Source: Beverwykella pulmonaria
Lineage: Eukaryota; Ascomycota; Dothideomycetes; Pleosporales; Melanommataceae
Assembly (NCBI GenBank): GCA_001599595.1
Contig: BCHH01000008.1
Location: 192,828 to 256,827, forward strand
Direction of reading: 5' to 3'
DNA length: 64,000 bases
Of the stretch, positions 30,952 to 42,848 are shown piece by piece; position 1 is the first letter of the stretch, and each line of letters opens with the position of its first letter. Both the position numbers and the translations under genes were made by a program. The notes below the pieces were generated by a model that made no database searches, had not been told where the DNA came from, and was given only the letters and a program-made list of their open reading frames with translations.

Positions 30952-31538
30952 TCAACCCTTGGTCTGAGAACAAAACTGGCCGGTTTTGTCCGTAATCTGG
31001 CAGATGGTCTCCCTAGTCCAACGTTAGCAGAGCTAACCATTGTCTGGATCTCAACGCGTCCACATACCCCGACGGATTTGGATTCTGGTTATAGCAGTCG
31101 GCCTTAGGGGCCGTCTCGCGGCACGTCTCCTGAATGAAGCTGTATATCTTTTCGCCGGTTCCATACGTGAAAACCTAAACATATACCGTCGGCGCATTGT
31201 ACCCAGCCTATCACGCCAAGAGTAGAAGAAGACAGCGGGGAGGAGTGAGGTCAACATACCACCTTAGTGCTGGTGGCCGGCGGCACGACGCCGCGCAGGC
31301 ACTCAGCGGGCCACTCTACCTCAGACGCCAGCTCGTACTCGCCCGAGTCAAGGTTGATGGTGCCGTTGGCGACCTTCTGTGCCGTCAGGTGGGTGCCGTC
31401 TGGGCAGACGAAGTCGGTGCCGGGCCACCACGAGATGCCCAGGCAGCCGCCAGCACCGTTGCAGATTTTGGGGTTCCAATTTGCGAGCACGGGGCCTGCG
31501 AGGAGGGCGACGGTGGCGAGGGCGAGAGCGACGCGCAT
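30952..31538 (-). CDS. Small secreted cysteine-rich protein (148 aa, 8 Cys)
   Basis: A secreted protein of unknown function. Exons 31538-31260, 31174-31068 and 31012-30952 join in phase; the introns are 85 and 55 bp, and the second has GTATGT, GCTAACG and ACTAG signals. The N-terminus is a clear signal peptide (MRVALALATVALLAGPVLA). The mature protein has eight cysteines (KIC, GGC, FVC, AEC, ETC, ADC, TIC, QFC) and ends QTKG. Without splicing the first frame would stop at once after STKVVC, so the added exons, which contribute four further cysteines, support the model. A TATA box lies about 103 bp upstream. No named family is recognised; an effector-like role is only a guess. It is convergent with the P450. 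Confidence 0.7.
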
Positions 31539-31640
31539 GATGGATGGATGTATGAAGTGTTGCCTGGGGGATAAATTGAAGAGGCTCAACTAGGGGTACA
31601 GGAGGCGATAGTGGGAGACAAGACGAGAACGAGATGCATC

Positions 31641-31648
31641 CTTATATA
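31641..31648 (-). promoter_or_regulatory. TATA box of the 148-aa secreted protein
   Basis: On the minus strand TATATAAG lies about 103-110 bp upstream of the ATG at 31538. Confidence 0.45.
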
Positions 31649-33817
31649 CTTGCCTTTCGCAATTCTGTCCACTGCTGGTTCTGCGTCGGAAGGAGACATG
31701 CGCGGTGTTTCTCGCGGCAAGCACGCCCGTCCTACTCCTTGGCCGCAAGCCAGGTATCCCGTGCTTCTGGGATCTTTCAATGATGAATATACAAGCAGTT
31801 CTTCTACAGCTCAGCGTCAGCGTCCCTAACACTCTTCCCCAAGATTAATCCCACCGCTCCTCGCAAATCTTCCACGACTCGTGGCTTCTCTGAGGCAGTA
31901 TTCCAAATACCAAACTGCTAAGCGCTCCCTATCCCGGATCTCTAGCACGCTCCATAAATGAATATAAGTAGATCACAGGCCTACGCCTTCATCTATTTTT
32001 CGGAGACTTCCACTAAGCGAGCGCGTCTTCCAAGCGTGTTGGGGTGATGAACACACTTTGGGTGCAGACCGAGAGTGCTTGCACTTTATGAGCCTTGCTT
32101 GGAGGCTATAATAGTGTTGTTGAGTTTGCGATGGAAGATATGTCAAATCATTGTGGGCTGTTCGGCAGCCCGGAAAGGCCAGTGGGTAAATTGTCACCCC
32201 ACAATTAAGCAGGCGGTTTGCTGTGCCGTCGTACGATGGATTCTCTTCGTAGGAAGCACGACTTCGACTCCCATAAGACCATTTTCGATATAGCAGCGGT
32301 GCTGAGTTGGGGGAATGCTTGGAGACAGGTGTGAGGCGGAGCGGGAGCGGGGATGCCAGCATTTGGTTGTGTCCGAGGTCGTGGGTCAAGGCAAAGCCTC
32401 GAATATGTTGGCTGTGAAATATTGCAGGATAACGCAGAGTTTTTCCGTGCGCGGCCATTCGCCAGGAGCATAATTTTGACGAATAAGGAAAGCCCGCTGC
32501 GCGTGCAACCATTTTCATTGGCCAATCAGAAGATAGACCTTGGCAATCTACCTCCTCTTGTGATCTGGACGTCGTCGCCCTCGTTGGTCGAGCAGCAGCG
32601 TCACTACTACTTCTCCATTCCGCCTACTCCCTGCTGTCGCGATACCCCTAGGCTCCAAGGTTTCTAGGTCCATCTCCAATTGTTTGACTGTTGACTATAG
32701 GTGGCTTCCCCGAGCCATTTAGATGGCTGCCCATGGTTGCGCTTGGCCTTGAATATACCTATCATTTTGTGAAAGAAGCTTTAGCAAGGGTCACGCTTCG
32801 CGGCAAAGGTGATGCTGTCGAGCTTGCCGGTTTTTTGAACCATTTCGCGATAGTGATCCGTAGTACGTCTTGAGCAATAGGTGACATGGGCTGCGCCGTT
32901 ATCAAAGTCAATCTCGAAGCGGTGGATGTCTACAATGTCCTTAAAAACAGTAATCATGTTAATTTGCATTTCAAAGATGTTAGAAAAGAAGCATTGCATT
33001 ATGCCATAAAAACCACCCCCACCGCCACTACTTCGTTAAATAGTGCTACACCCTTAACCCCCGAAGGTTTTGTCACCATTTGACGCATTCTCTGTCTTGT
33101 TCCTCCATCTAAAGTGAGGCCTCTAGCAACAACCTCAAGAGCCATACGGTACAGTCGCAAAGCTCAAATTTCCGTAGCCAGATACCAACTCAGCCTACCC
33201 ATTCCCTCGCTCCCCACAGACCCAATCAGTCCATCTCCACCCACTGCCGCGGAAACGCTACGCATACCCCGCCAATCCCCGTCGCGTTTAAATAACGCTG
33301 CTGCCAGTCTCCCCCCGGCGCCTCTGTCCTCAACTCCATCACTAATTCGTCTGCCACCACTGTCCACTTCGCGCTAATCCCAAACCCCCGGAGAGGCTAG
33401 CATAGATGGGAGCCGGGCTACGGGGGGAGCAACACTAGCGATGCAGGCAGGAGGCTTGCCACGAGTGTTCGTTCTTGACTACCGAGGGCTTGAGTGAAGA
33501 GTGGGGTGGTAGAGAGGAGCAGAGAGAAAGGGAGATGTGGGATTAGGTGCGTGCATGTGGGAAGGAGGAGAGATTGCATGTAGATCGACAGGAGGGAGAG
33601 GCGGAGATATTTCTTCAAATCTCTTAGATGAGCGTAGTCTGGGCAAAGAAGATGAATATAACAGCGAGGATGGAGTAGTCAGAGCAGCTCTATTCAAGAG
33701 AAACTTCAGGTCTTGCAGGGATAAATGGAATCTCCCGGCATTTCTTAAATATACCACAATCCATGCCCTCAATTGCAACTCCATCTTTTGCCAAACCATA
33801 CTTACGCACTTCAGTCA
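31649..33817. other. No recognisable gene
   Basis: About 2.2 kb. Open frames on both strands (for example 31973-32518 minus) have no family resemblance or intron logic. 33110-33630 is low-complexity (C-rich, then purine-rich). Confidence 0.4.
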
Positions 33818-34790
33818 TCAACCATGTACCCGAGTATCTGGAATAATTAACATGGTAAAATTCCACGTCTTTCCACCATCTGGCGTCGACATTGTGCCTC
33901 CTGTCGCATTATACCGCCAACTCCCCACATGCCCAAAACTCTGATCGGCTTTATTCAGTGTAACCGAAATATTCTCCCAGCCTACACATATCTCAGTCAA
34001 CATTCGCCCCATTCAGCCTCACTGACAAAACGAACAGGAGACGTACTGTGCGCTGGGGCAGGGGCACAGGTGCCCGACGCACATTCAATGGAAACATAAA
34101 AAGTCTTTCCGTGCTGGCCCTTGCCTGCTCACACCACATCAGCTATGCGGGTCCAGGCGCGCGCGATTTTGCACGTACTCGTCGAGACGTTGGATACGAG
34201 CTTGTCATTGATGTACAGATTCTGGTCCCAGAGATTCGTGTCCGAATTCAGCTTGTCTGCGCTTCGCATCAATCCCAACTTCAACATACGCTGGAGATCA
34301 AGCTCTACGCACAGTGTGTCTTGATGCGCGATCCAGGCACGGCCGACACAGCTTTGCCTACCGTCGGGTTTGAGCCTTGCGAAATCACGCTGGTCAGCGT
34401 CTGCGGGGGGAAGGAGCATCTCGCACGCCGTGCGACTCACCCACGAGCGTGTACGCAAAATTACACCAGTTGCGTCCGAGATTGGAACAGTACCCGCTGC
34501 CATGGGGTGTAAACTGCGTATCCTCACGGCTAGGCTTAGCGTGTCGCAACGTACCTACCTGTAGGCGCGTTCTCGGTGACGCCCTGGAGAAAGTCCCCTT
34601 TGTCCATCATGATGGCACTCCAGAGGGCCACGTCCCCAGTAATAGGGGTGGGCGCGTTTCCCAGGATGAGAGTCGCGACCGCTTCCTGGATCCACACGTC
34701 GCTCTTCGTGTTAAGCGTAATAACATCAAGATTGGCGTTGCTTTGCTGGATAAACGCCAGGATTGCGCAGAGGGCCGCGTAGCCCTTCAT
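33818..34790 (-). CDS. Secreted protein of unknown family, beta-sandwich-like, splicing unresolved
   Basis: The minus strand starts with a signal peptide (MKGYAALCAILAFIQQSNA) followed by DVWIQEAVATLILGN and WSAIMMDKGDFLQG. Further coding-like blocks on the same strand are a Cys pair segment (GYCSNLGRNWCNF, about 34500-34450), DQNLYINDKLVSNVST (about 34230-34185), FYVSIECASGTCAPAP (about 34110-34055) and a last exon beginning GWENISVTLNKAD and ending DTRVHG at 33818. At least four introns are needed. The last one (GTACGT..TGTGTAG, about 34048 to 33988) is clean, but the junction after exon 1 does not keep phase. The gene may therefore be damaged or spliced in a way I missed. The repeated short strands with GG and W suggest a lectin- or carbohydrate-binding fold, which is a guess. 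Confidence 0.45.
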
Positions 34791-35396
34791 AGTGTTGGTC
34801 TGGGTTTGGATATTTGCCTTAAGAACTAGTCTGTTACGATGCGATGGATCAAAGAGAGACCGCGAAGAAATTAGTCCCGTAGAAGCTAGGGATTGAGCTA
34901 TATAACATGAATATCGGAAATAGCTGTAGAATCAAGAGTTGGTGCCCCTCTCTAATATAGATCTTTCGAGCATCCCGGCAAACCTAGGTATATTGTTATA
35001 AACCACGCAATTTCTGGATCCGAGGATGCAGATTGGATAAAGACCTCGGCTCCGTTCTATTAATTATTCCGTGTAAAGTGAGCGAGAATTGATGTAAGGC
35101 TAGGTTTGGTGATTGGATTCATGTGTGAGCGACATGTAGATGCTGAATATAACCGCGTGTGTTTTGTATTATAGCCATGGACCCTATGGGTATGGGCCGT
35201 AAAATATTCAGTAAGTGCAGTTTTGTGTGGGACTCGCGACCACTTCTGGTAAAAGGCAAGGAACGGGTTCGGATAAGTCCATACCTCTACTAGAGCCAAA
35301 ATAAATCAAAGTGCATCGATGTCTGGACCTCTAAGTAGAGGCTGATGCTAGATCATTTATATAATTGGGCTTATCTTCTACGGATGTTGATGTCCC
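34791..35396. other. Intergenic, no gene seen
   Basis: AT-rich upstream region of the secreted protein. TATATA-like strings near 34896 may be its core promoter. Confidence 0.4.
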
Positions 35397-36799
35397 TTAC
35401 GCGGGCCAAGAGTTTTCCAAGCCTCTGGAGCCGCCATTGCTGCAGCACGCTTGGGCCATGGTGTACCACGGTGTAGGTACATCCTGAGGCTCAATGAGTG
35501 CATTCTGTGCATTCTGTGCATTCTGTGCATTCTGAGCATTGACTTGCACAAATCTCTCAGCATAGAAAGCCTCCATATCTCCAAAATGATAGTTCCAGGC
35601 CATGGTTGGAGTACAAGAAGCGAAAGGCCCTTCCGTAGCAAGAGTCATGTCCGCGCTTCAACTATTTCTACAGGGTCCTCTTCTTGCTTCATCTCTATCA
35701 AGAAGTTGGTTGCTGCAATCATGTCGTTGCATTCATACAGAACGGGCTGAGATCATCGACGCTCGATATCGGCTAGGAACTCTTGCAACGACGGGGCTCG
35801 CCAGGCAGGAGATGGAGCTACCGTAACAGACACTGCAACAGCCACAGGCAGAAACGAAAGAGGGGATGTAAGAGTAGGTATAGGAATAGGTGCAGGTATC
35901 AACAGAGATATAGAGGTAGTCACAGGGCTCTCACTTGTTGCAGAAGTGGGAGCCGATACAATGACAGGTGTATTCATTTGTCGCAGAGCTTCAGCGAGTG
36001 TTTGACCCTGATGTTCATGATAAGGTCGAAATTGAGACAAGGAAGGCGCACACGTCGTTCGAAAGCTGATGAATCTCGGCGAGCTGATGCTTCATTCCTC
36101 CTCAGGCCACCTTATGTTTGAGCGGGTAGTGGCTCCAGAACAAATTGATATAGCTACGGAGACGGGCGAACTGGCGTTCCTTTCTGGCATTGATAGTGCC
36201 AACGATCGTCGTAAAGGTGATTCAGTTGCAACGTCGACCTAGCCACCATCACTTCTTGCAGCTTATGGCGGCATGGGAGACCGTTCGTCTTCTCAAAGAG
36301 GCTCAAGCGAACAAGGGTGTCCGCCGCGACGTTGTCTTTGCTTCTTCTGGCGCAGTGAATCCTGTTGCCTGATGCGCTCGATCGCTGGTGACGTCAGAAC
36401 GTCGCGAATGCCAGAAGGCAGGGACGACATCGCCTCTAGCCTATGCTCAAATTTGAAACTATGTTTAGAGGAAGCGAATTCCTTCCTATAATTTTTATGT
36501 TGACTCTTCGCCATCTGCTCAATTCGCTTAACAACGCGCAACAAGTCGCCTCTACAAGTCATGAGGTAGTCCTTCGAAACAAGCGAGCTTGTGGTCGTGT
36601 TTTAGTAGCGGTGGTGAGAGGTCCAAGCAGCTGCCCACTCGGTACGTGTGAGGTATTGGCTCTCTTGCAAGTATCTGCAGAGTCCCTGCGGGTGGGTATA
36701 ATCTTTAAGCAGATCGTTCCACTTCAACTGGTCTCTTCGCGTAGACAAGCTGCACCAGTCAGCTCTATAGGCGATTTCTTTTAGGATAGCTTTCTTCAA
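35397..36799 (-). pseudogene. Frameshifted gene of unknown family with a short Ala-Gln-Asn repeat
   Basis: Reading down the minus strand, several open blocks follow one another without obvious introns: MKKAILKEIAYRADW (36799), MTCRGDLLRVVKRIEQ (36562), LSQFRPYHEHQGQTLAEA (36040 region), APSLQEFLADIERR-stop, then YECNDMIAATNFLIEMK, then TLATEGPFASC and an NAQ repeat ending near 35397. At least two frameshifts and one TGA stop interrupt it. The coherent amino-acid flow across these breaks indicates one decayed coding sequence of about 1.4 kb. I do not recognise the family. It could be a transposon-encoded protein or an old host gene. Confidence 0.4.
35499..35534. repeat. 9-bp tandem repeat TGCATTCTG x4
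   Basis: Four perfect consecutive copies. On the minus strand they encode AQN units in the decayed gene above. The 9-bp period keeps frame. Confidence 0.85.
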
Positions 36800-36829
36800 A
36801 GTCTTCTAGGCAATTAATGTGGGGCATAC

Positions 36830-37743
36830 TTGAGTCCAACGCTTCATGAAAGCGGTCGTCTCATTTTTCTACCTCAGATCTTCAGAACTAAGAACCATTA
36901 TCCTTTCATCATTTCACGGATCGTTATCATGACTTTGTGGACGATCGGTTTTTTAGCCACCCTTCTTGCCATCTGCGGAGATCATCTTCAATTCTCCTCG
37001 CGGTTTTTCTCGGACGCCAAGAATGTGAAGAAGCACTGCGAGAACACCCAACAGCTTGACTTTGGTATTCTGATATCCGGTACAATCTCAGATTTTTTAC
37101 GAATTCCCCTCCTGTACTCATGGTATGAGACACTCATGGAAACCCCAGAATGTACGACTTGTTTATTTCAAAAGGTTATGAGACTTCATCTGCAGCTCTC
37201 GGAAAGAGTCTCCATAGCGGCAATAATCCTAATTGGATTGCTGTACATGTGTAAGGAGTCGCGAGGTACACTAGAGGCTAAGTGTAGTTCAGATCAGTCG
37301 GAGCCAGTACTGCCAGGAATGACATTGGCATCTATACCAAGTTCGCCCCTAAGGACAAGATCATGGATACGGGCCATAAATCAATGAATTGGAACCGATC
37401 CAAATGTGAAAGGGCTAACTACTTGCAGTGGGTGTCACCGCAACAGGTGTCTGGACCCTCATCGAGATACGGATTGGAATCCCCGCGGCGTGCGCTCCGA
37501 CCATCCACCCCGTGATGCGTAACCTGGTCAAGAACAGAATGTTCGACAGTCTACTGAGTCTTTTGAGGAGCATCGTGAGCAGGAAGAGCTCACGATCGGA
37601 CATGTTTGGTTCGGACTTCACATGTCCCGAACGTGGTTTGAAGCGAAGCCTCAGCGGAGACGAAGAGCTGTCATTGCATGATATGTTCACAACTCTAGGG
37701 TGGCGAAGAGTAGCGCAAACTAGGTTTCTACAGATTTTACGGT
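36830..37743 (+). pseudogene. Second rhodopsin-domain membrane protein, degenerate
   Basis: The reading frame around VIMTLWTIGFLATLLAICG, then CENTQQLDFGILISGTISD, then LHLQLSERVSIAAIIL resembles the middle and later helices of the same family as 11953-15142. A second frame from about 37428 (GVWTLIEIRIGIPAACAPTIHP) is its last helix, followed by a polar tail ending at 37743. The N-terminal helices and the DDW motif are missing, segments between helices are altered, and a stop at 37385 separates the parts. It is most likely a truncated relic rather than an expressed gene. Confidence 0.6.
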
Positions 37744-38044
37744 AGATGCTTGAGGCAATTAATTTATTACCTCATGACTGTTTGACAGCTTATTGCGCTA
37801 TTTGAGTCGGGACTGACAGGGTTTCTCGGGTTCAGTATCTATGGTAGATCATATTCAGTCAAGGTTCTCTATGTGTTGCCTGTTCGCCTTAGATACTCAG
37901 CGATATATATGCCTCTGAATTACTTTGACCCATCGTTGCATTTCACTCCAGTCTTGGGAAGGCACGAGTGCAATTCTTTATCGCGTTCTTGCGACATTTG
38001 AGTGGTAGATTCTGCTGGACTAAGATCTGTAGCCGATGGGAACT
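37744..38044. other. Intergenic, no gene seen
   Basis: A 300-bp spacer between a relic and the methyltransferase 3' end. Nothing noted. Confidence 0.5.
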
Positions 38045-39108
38045 CTAGTAAGGCTTCCTGCCCCAGATAAAGCGCATCGGAAAATATGCTCCTACCTCAC
38101 TTAACTCCTTCCCCAAATCCACTACTAAGGTATCTAATCTCTCGTCCGGTAGAGGCTTCACCGATGGATCCAAACCTACCGCAGTCAACAATGTTGCCCC
38201 ATAAACTCGTAGAGGTTAGGGACAGAGCACTCACCCTTTGCAGCGTCAGCGAAACCCCGCGCAATGACCAAGTCCGACTCCATCCCCTTGCTGCCAAGAC
38301 CCTGATCCACATTCCTCTTCCCCACTGCTCGCATCGCCGTGCGCTCCTGCACGTCCTGAAGCCCTGCTTCTTCCAGCCACTTCTTCATCTTCGGCGCCTC
38401 AAACGGATCGGCCCCAGACGATTGGCAAACGGCCCGGATGCATGCAAACATGTTGTGATAGTGCGGGTTCTCCGCCGCCGGAGTCGGGCAGATGCGGTCG
38501 CAGTCCCCAATCTGGATCCAGCCACCAGGCTTGACGAGCTTGATGTGTTCGTTGACGACGGCGCGCTGCGCGGAGCTGGAGCCTGCGGCAATGAGGACCA
38601 TGCGAAGGTTTACGAGGTCGAAGGATGCCTGCCACGATGGTGGGAGCGGTGCTCTGATATCTTGCTTGATGTATCTGATAGTTGAGGGGCTGCTGGTGGG
38701 GAAGAAGGATTGATTAATGTCGGTGCCTATGAAGGTGTGCGTACCGTGCGGTGGGGAGGGAAGTGAGGATTGGACGTCGCGCATCCAGAGACCGTCTGCT
38801 GTTCCGACGTCAAGCACGGCTCGCGGTGCGGCAGAGAAGTCGAGCGGTGCGAATACCAGAGTACCTTCCGCTGCTTGCTTGAATCCAAGATGGTAGATGG
38901 TTAGTCGGTCAATATCGCTGCTGGCATCCTTGACTTTGAGGTACCACTCAGGGGATGAGATGGCTGGGCTTGCCATGTCGACGCGCTTACCTGTGATATT
39001 CGACACGGTGAAAGTATAGAAAGCGACGAAGGTATAGGAAATGGCGAAGTGCTTAATTACCGGGTCGTTACAACCGCCATCATGCCTGGGAATAATTAGG
39101 TCAGACAT
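38045..39108 (-). CDS. SAM-dependent methyltransferase, LaeA/UMTA-like (334 aa)
   Basis: A class I methyltransferase. Two exons (39108-38235 and 38175-38045) with a 59-bp intron join in phase. The SAM-binding motif I is VLDVGTADGLW, followed by acidic GTDIN (motif II area), IRYIKQDI, DLVNLRM and a post-motif helix ending KPGGWIQIGD. The second exon ends YFPMRFIWGRKPY, a C-terminus seen in many fungal proteins of this type. This family includes the regulator LaeA, but most members are cluster-associated or uncharacterised, so I do not assign the symbol. No damage is seen. It could modify a product of the neighbouring metabolic genes or act more broadly. Confidence 0.85.
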
Positions 39109-39612
39109 TCCACCACCGTTCCGCCCACCCCACCAAAATTAACGCACCTCTTTACACGTCAGCAACAATAGCCTCACAACAACGTTCTCAGTCACATTAG
39201 AAAGAAGGCAGGATTCTTCTTGCATCTCAGTCACTTAAGAAAAAATATTTAAAGCCAGCATGCAGCTGTATAGCTGTTTAACGTCCCTAGTACAGCTCTT
39301 CGCAACTGTTTTACAGGCACAGTGCCTAAGCGCGAGCCTATATATTTATGTTTTGTTCTATACTTGGTTAGGCCGCCAAGTTTCTCAGCGGTGTTCCTGA
39401 GTCGATCCCAGGATGTCTCAGAGCCTCAACCATCAACTATCAGCAACCTCATCAAGCAATCAATTCGGCTCCATATTGTACAATTCTGAGATCCCGCCCG
39501 CCATCCCATAGTTCTCTGTTTTTTGCCTGTTTGTAGGTAGTTATCGCGCTTTGCGCTCGACCGAACAGCAGGCTCACGATTGACGCGCTGAGTGAGATTC
39601 AGGATCAGGTAT

Positions 39613-39707
39613 TGACGCTCACGGCAGCTCAAGAACCTGATCAAGATATCTGAATCCCCCTTGATAAGGTGTGACGCTCACAGCAGCTTAAGAACCTCAT
39701 CAAGATA
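39613..39707. repeat. Direct repeat, period 59 bp
   Basis: TGACGCTCACGGCAGCTC..GATCAAGATA at 39613 and TGACGCTCACAGCAGCTT..CATCAAGATA at 39672 differ at about three positions over 36 bp. Confidence 0.7.
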
Positions 39708-40090
39708 GCAGTTGCGTGGACCCACTTCGAGCCTACGCCCCCAAATATAGCCTTGTTTTTCTCCAAAAACCAACCACCACACCTTGCCCGGGCCGATGAG
39801 ATCGTATAGACTCCAAAATTTAGCTTCTACGTGGAAAATTGGGAGGGGTTGTATTATATCGTGGTGTAGAGCTTATTTCCCGGGTTCACCGGTGTACAAA
39901 TGCAAGGTAAACTGATGACCTTGTTCTTGGCATGTGCCTACTATTCGCTCTATTTGCAGTTGTTTATCTTTATCATCGCCCTTATCCTCTACGATTCCCT
40001 CACATTCTACTTGTAACACTCATCCATCATTAGTAGAGCTCCTCCACTTCAAACGCTTCCCACCTACCCGCGGGTAGGAAACAAGCCTAG

Positions 40091-40165
40091 TGTAACGGTG
40101 CTGCTCGTCAGGCTCGCTGCAAGTAACACGAGTGCGCAACGCGTATGCCGTTCGCAACATAGCGT
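40091..40165 (+). repeat. MITE-like element, degenerate copy
   Basis: Starts TGTAACGGTGCTGCTCGTC and aligns with 42849-42915 through GCAAGT, CGCAACGC and TATGCC. The right inverted arm has been lost. Confidence 0.55.
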
Positions 40166-40488
40166 CGCGCTCAAAGCATGCTCGGCTAACGCCCGGACCA
40201 TGCCCCGTTGGATTCCCTTGAGAACCTCTTCGCTCTCCATCTTAGTGTAGCATGAATTATAGCCAACCTATCCTATCATTTGCACGTCCTGCATCCATAA
40301 TAGTGTGGACTGAGGCCGTCATTACAATATACAAGTAAAGACTTTTGAAACAATTTGTGTGGCTAGATCAAGACTCATTTTCTTCGTCTACAGAGGTGAT
40401 AGGTGGCCGTTTCGTTCTATCCTTCACCTCTACATCAATATTTTAAAGTCATCGTACAAGGCCATTGCTGAATCTCTTCGTTTCTGTC

Positions 40489-41735
40489 TCAAATATATTC
40501 ATAACATAACAAACCGCCTTGAATGTCCATAACATCCGCAATCGTCACATTTGGTAGCATCCCAAACATCGTCAACACATGGCTCAGAGTCGTCACATTC
40601 CCTGGGTCTCCATCTATCTTTTGCAGCGGCGTTGAAGGAGGCGGAGCTGTACCCATAGGTGGACCGGTGCCGATTGGGGGGAACGGCCCATCAGAGGAGC
40701 CTCCGCAGCTGCCATTGCCAGGAAAACTAGGAAAGGAGCCGTTGAAGCCGGGTATGGGGCTGAATGACATCGGTTGATTGCCGCCGGTGATGTCTTTGAG
40801 GCGGAGAGTGAGGTCTTTAGTTTGCCATTGCCACCATAACTTGTCGAGGTATGTGTGGTGCAGGTAGAACAAGGGATCACCAGGGCTCGACCAAAGGTTT
40901 ACCATCTGATCTGGTATTAGTGTCTGGGTAGTGCTCTAAGATTTCAATCCAACTTACCTCGCCCCCGATTCCACCATGACCTGCTCCGTGGGGCGACCCC
41001 TCAAGACACGGCCACATCATCGAGAAATTCTGCATTGTCATGCATTGATCGACATTCCTCTGAGCCGCCATTGCGCTCGTACAGTCATTGATTTGGCGAT
41101 CGATGCAGTGGTCCGTAACGGATGAACCGGGTCCAATCGCATTGACGTAATCCTTGAATGGCCCATCTTTAATGCATTTATTCGGCCCAGCTCCATCGCC
41201 TCCGAATCCGGTTTCCGGATCAAGGACTGCAGAGTGCGTAAAGTTGCCGGCGTCCAAAGGCTCCTGCCAATAGGGCTGCGTCCCTGTGTAGTTGCATTCT
41301 ATTTTCAAGACGTGTTCGTGCGTGTGCATGAGATAGCGGTGCCATGGTAGGAAAGCTCCCTTAGTATCGTGAGAGACAGTTAACAGTGCAGGTATTTTTG
41401 GGGGTACATACGACAAAATGAACTGTTGTTGTGGCGAAGACATGTAACTTTTGGAACTCGTCAAAGCGGGTTCTAGGGCCTTCAAAACCAAGCTTCGCGG
41501 GCAAAGACATGAGGCACTTTTCTGCGTTGATGTAGGCAAGCTTCTCATCTTGTGTCAAGGTGTGCCTATCGTAAGATAGTGGTTAACGCCTTGTCAATGA
41601 ATGAATCTTAAGATTAGTTTGAACGAACCATGCCTTCCTCTGCGACTTCGTGTTACATACTGCTCTCTCTGACACTCTCGTTGGTGCAGCCTGGGCAAGA
41701 AGCGCTGCTACAAGGCTCAGGAGGAGGAGCTTCAT
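40489..41735 (-). CDS. Secreted tyrosinase (type-3 copper oxidase, 359 aa)
   Basis: It would oxidise phenols to quinones outside the cell, in melanin or phenolic metabolism. Four exons in phase: 41735-41629, 41565-41412, 41359-40958, 40905-40489. The N-terminus is a signal peptide (MKLLLLSLVAALLAQAAP). The CuA site is FQKLH..VHFVGAFLPWHRYLMHTHEH and the CuB site is PHGAGHGGIGG with GDPLFYLHHTYLDKLWWQW, so the expected His residues are present. The length matches short secreted fungal tyrosinases that lack the long C-terminal inhibitory domain. The C-terminal part is Pro/Gly-rich (GPPMGTAPPPS). A TATA box lies about 54 bp upstream. Small inverted-repeat elements lie on both sides of the gene. 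Confidence 0.9.
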
Positions 41736-41788
41736 AATGGCGCGTTCCACATAGATCTGCCAACGCATACTCACCGCGGTCCTACTTG

Positions 41789-41796
41789 TATTTATA
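41789..41796 (-). promoter_or_regulatory. TATA box of tyrosinase
   Basis: TATAAATA on the minus strand, 54-61 bp upstream of the ATG at 41735. Confidence 0.5.
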
Positions 41797-42848
41797 CCTT
41801 GAAGCAATCCACAAGAGGTACTGTTAAATAAGAATTCAATCTGTGGTGGAACTATATTTTATATTGCACCTCTAATTTCTCTTGGGCTCTTACAGACCTA
41901 ATATCCGGCAAATGGACGACCATTGATTAACATTGTCACTTCCCGAGCAATGGCTGAAGAAACTAACCAAAGACGTATTCCGGCTTACCTTTTCCCCCAC
42001 ACTGCTCGACTCACTATGAGTATGTAGGAGCTAGGGTTATGTCACTGATACACGGGTAAGGCCCTGGGTTGGACAATATATCTTGCGCAGAGGACTCGTA
42101 AGCTAAAGAGATCTGCATCTTGGGTACATGTTTATGTGTTGTCGAAAGCATTGCCAAAAGAATAATCAAATCCACGGCTGCGTATGAACAAGACTCCTGT
42201 AGCCGGTGGGCGATAGGCTATCAACCCTTTGGTACTCGCCATGCTGAATTCCTGCCAAGGCCAAGTATGAGAGGCACAATACGCAAGCAGCCACGTGTTT
42301 AGATGGAAGAGTATCAGGAAAGAACGAGAGGATGTAATGATCCTCCATAACCGGTTATTTGATATAATTGTTTCCAGAATTGTAGTACTAGTTGCCTACA
42401 TAGACTGCTTTCACCAAAATCGCGGTGCGCATACATAACAGACCTGGCAATGTTGTGTCAACAATGAACAATAAACAAAAGATTAGTAAGAGGAGAAAGG
42501 GAGGTACCTATAAAGGTCAAAGAACTAGTGCAATGCTTAACCAACCCGCTCCGGCCACAGGGTTGCGAAGGGGAGTTTATTTTTCAGGACATTCATATAC
42601 ACAAGGAATAAGGTTGTGTTGTGCGTGGTTGACGCTGAGCGCGGTTGCGCGGAGAGATTTTAGGTACACCTTCCAGCTTGATCCAGACTAAATCTCGGAT
42701 GTATCCATAATAAGGCACGATTACGGGAACGCATTGCAATTACAGTTAGCGTTAGAAGGTACCATGTGCAGCCGTAGGCAGATTGAGGTCTCAGGGTGAC
42801 AAGAAGAAAATGTCTGCTCACAAAATCTGCTCACAAAATCCATCCTAC
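41797..42848. other. Intergenic, no gene seen
   Basis: About 1 kb upstream of the tyrosinase. Short frames only. Confidence 0.45.

Larger units (their letters stand above)
39109..40488. other. Intergenic with short repeats
   Basis: Contains a 36-bp direct repeat with period 59 (39613 and 39672) and a degenerate copy of the 97-bp inverted-repeat element (40091 to about 40165). No coding region is seen. Confidence 0.5.
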
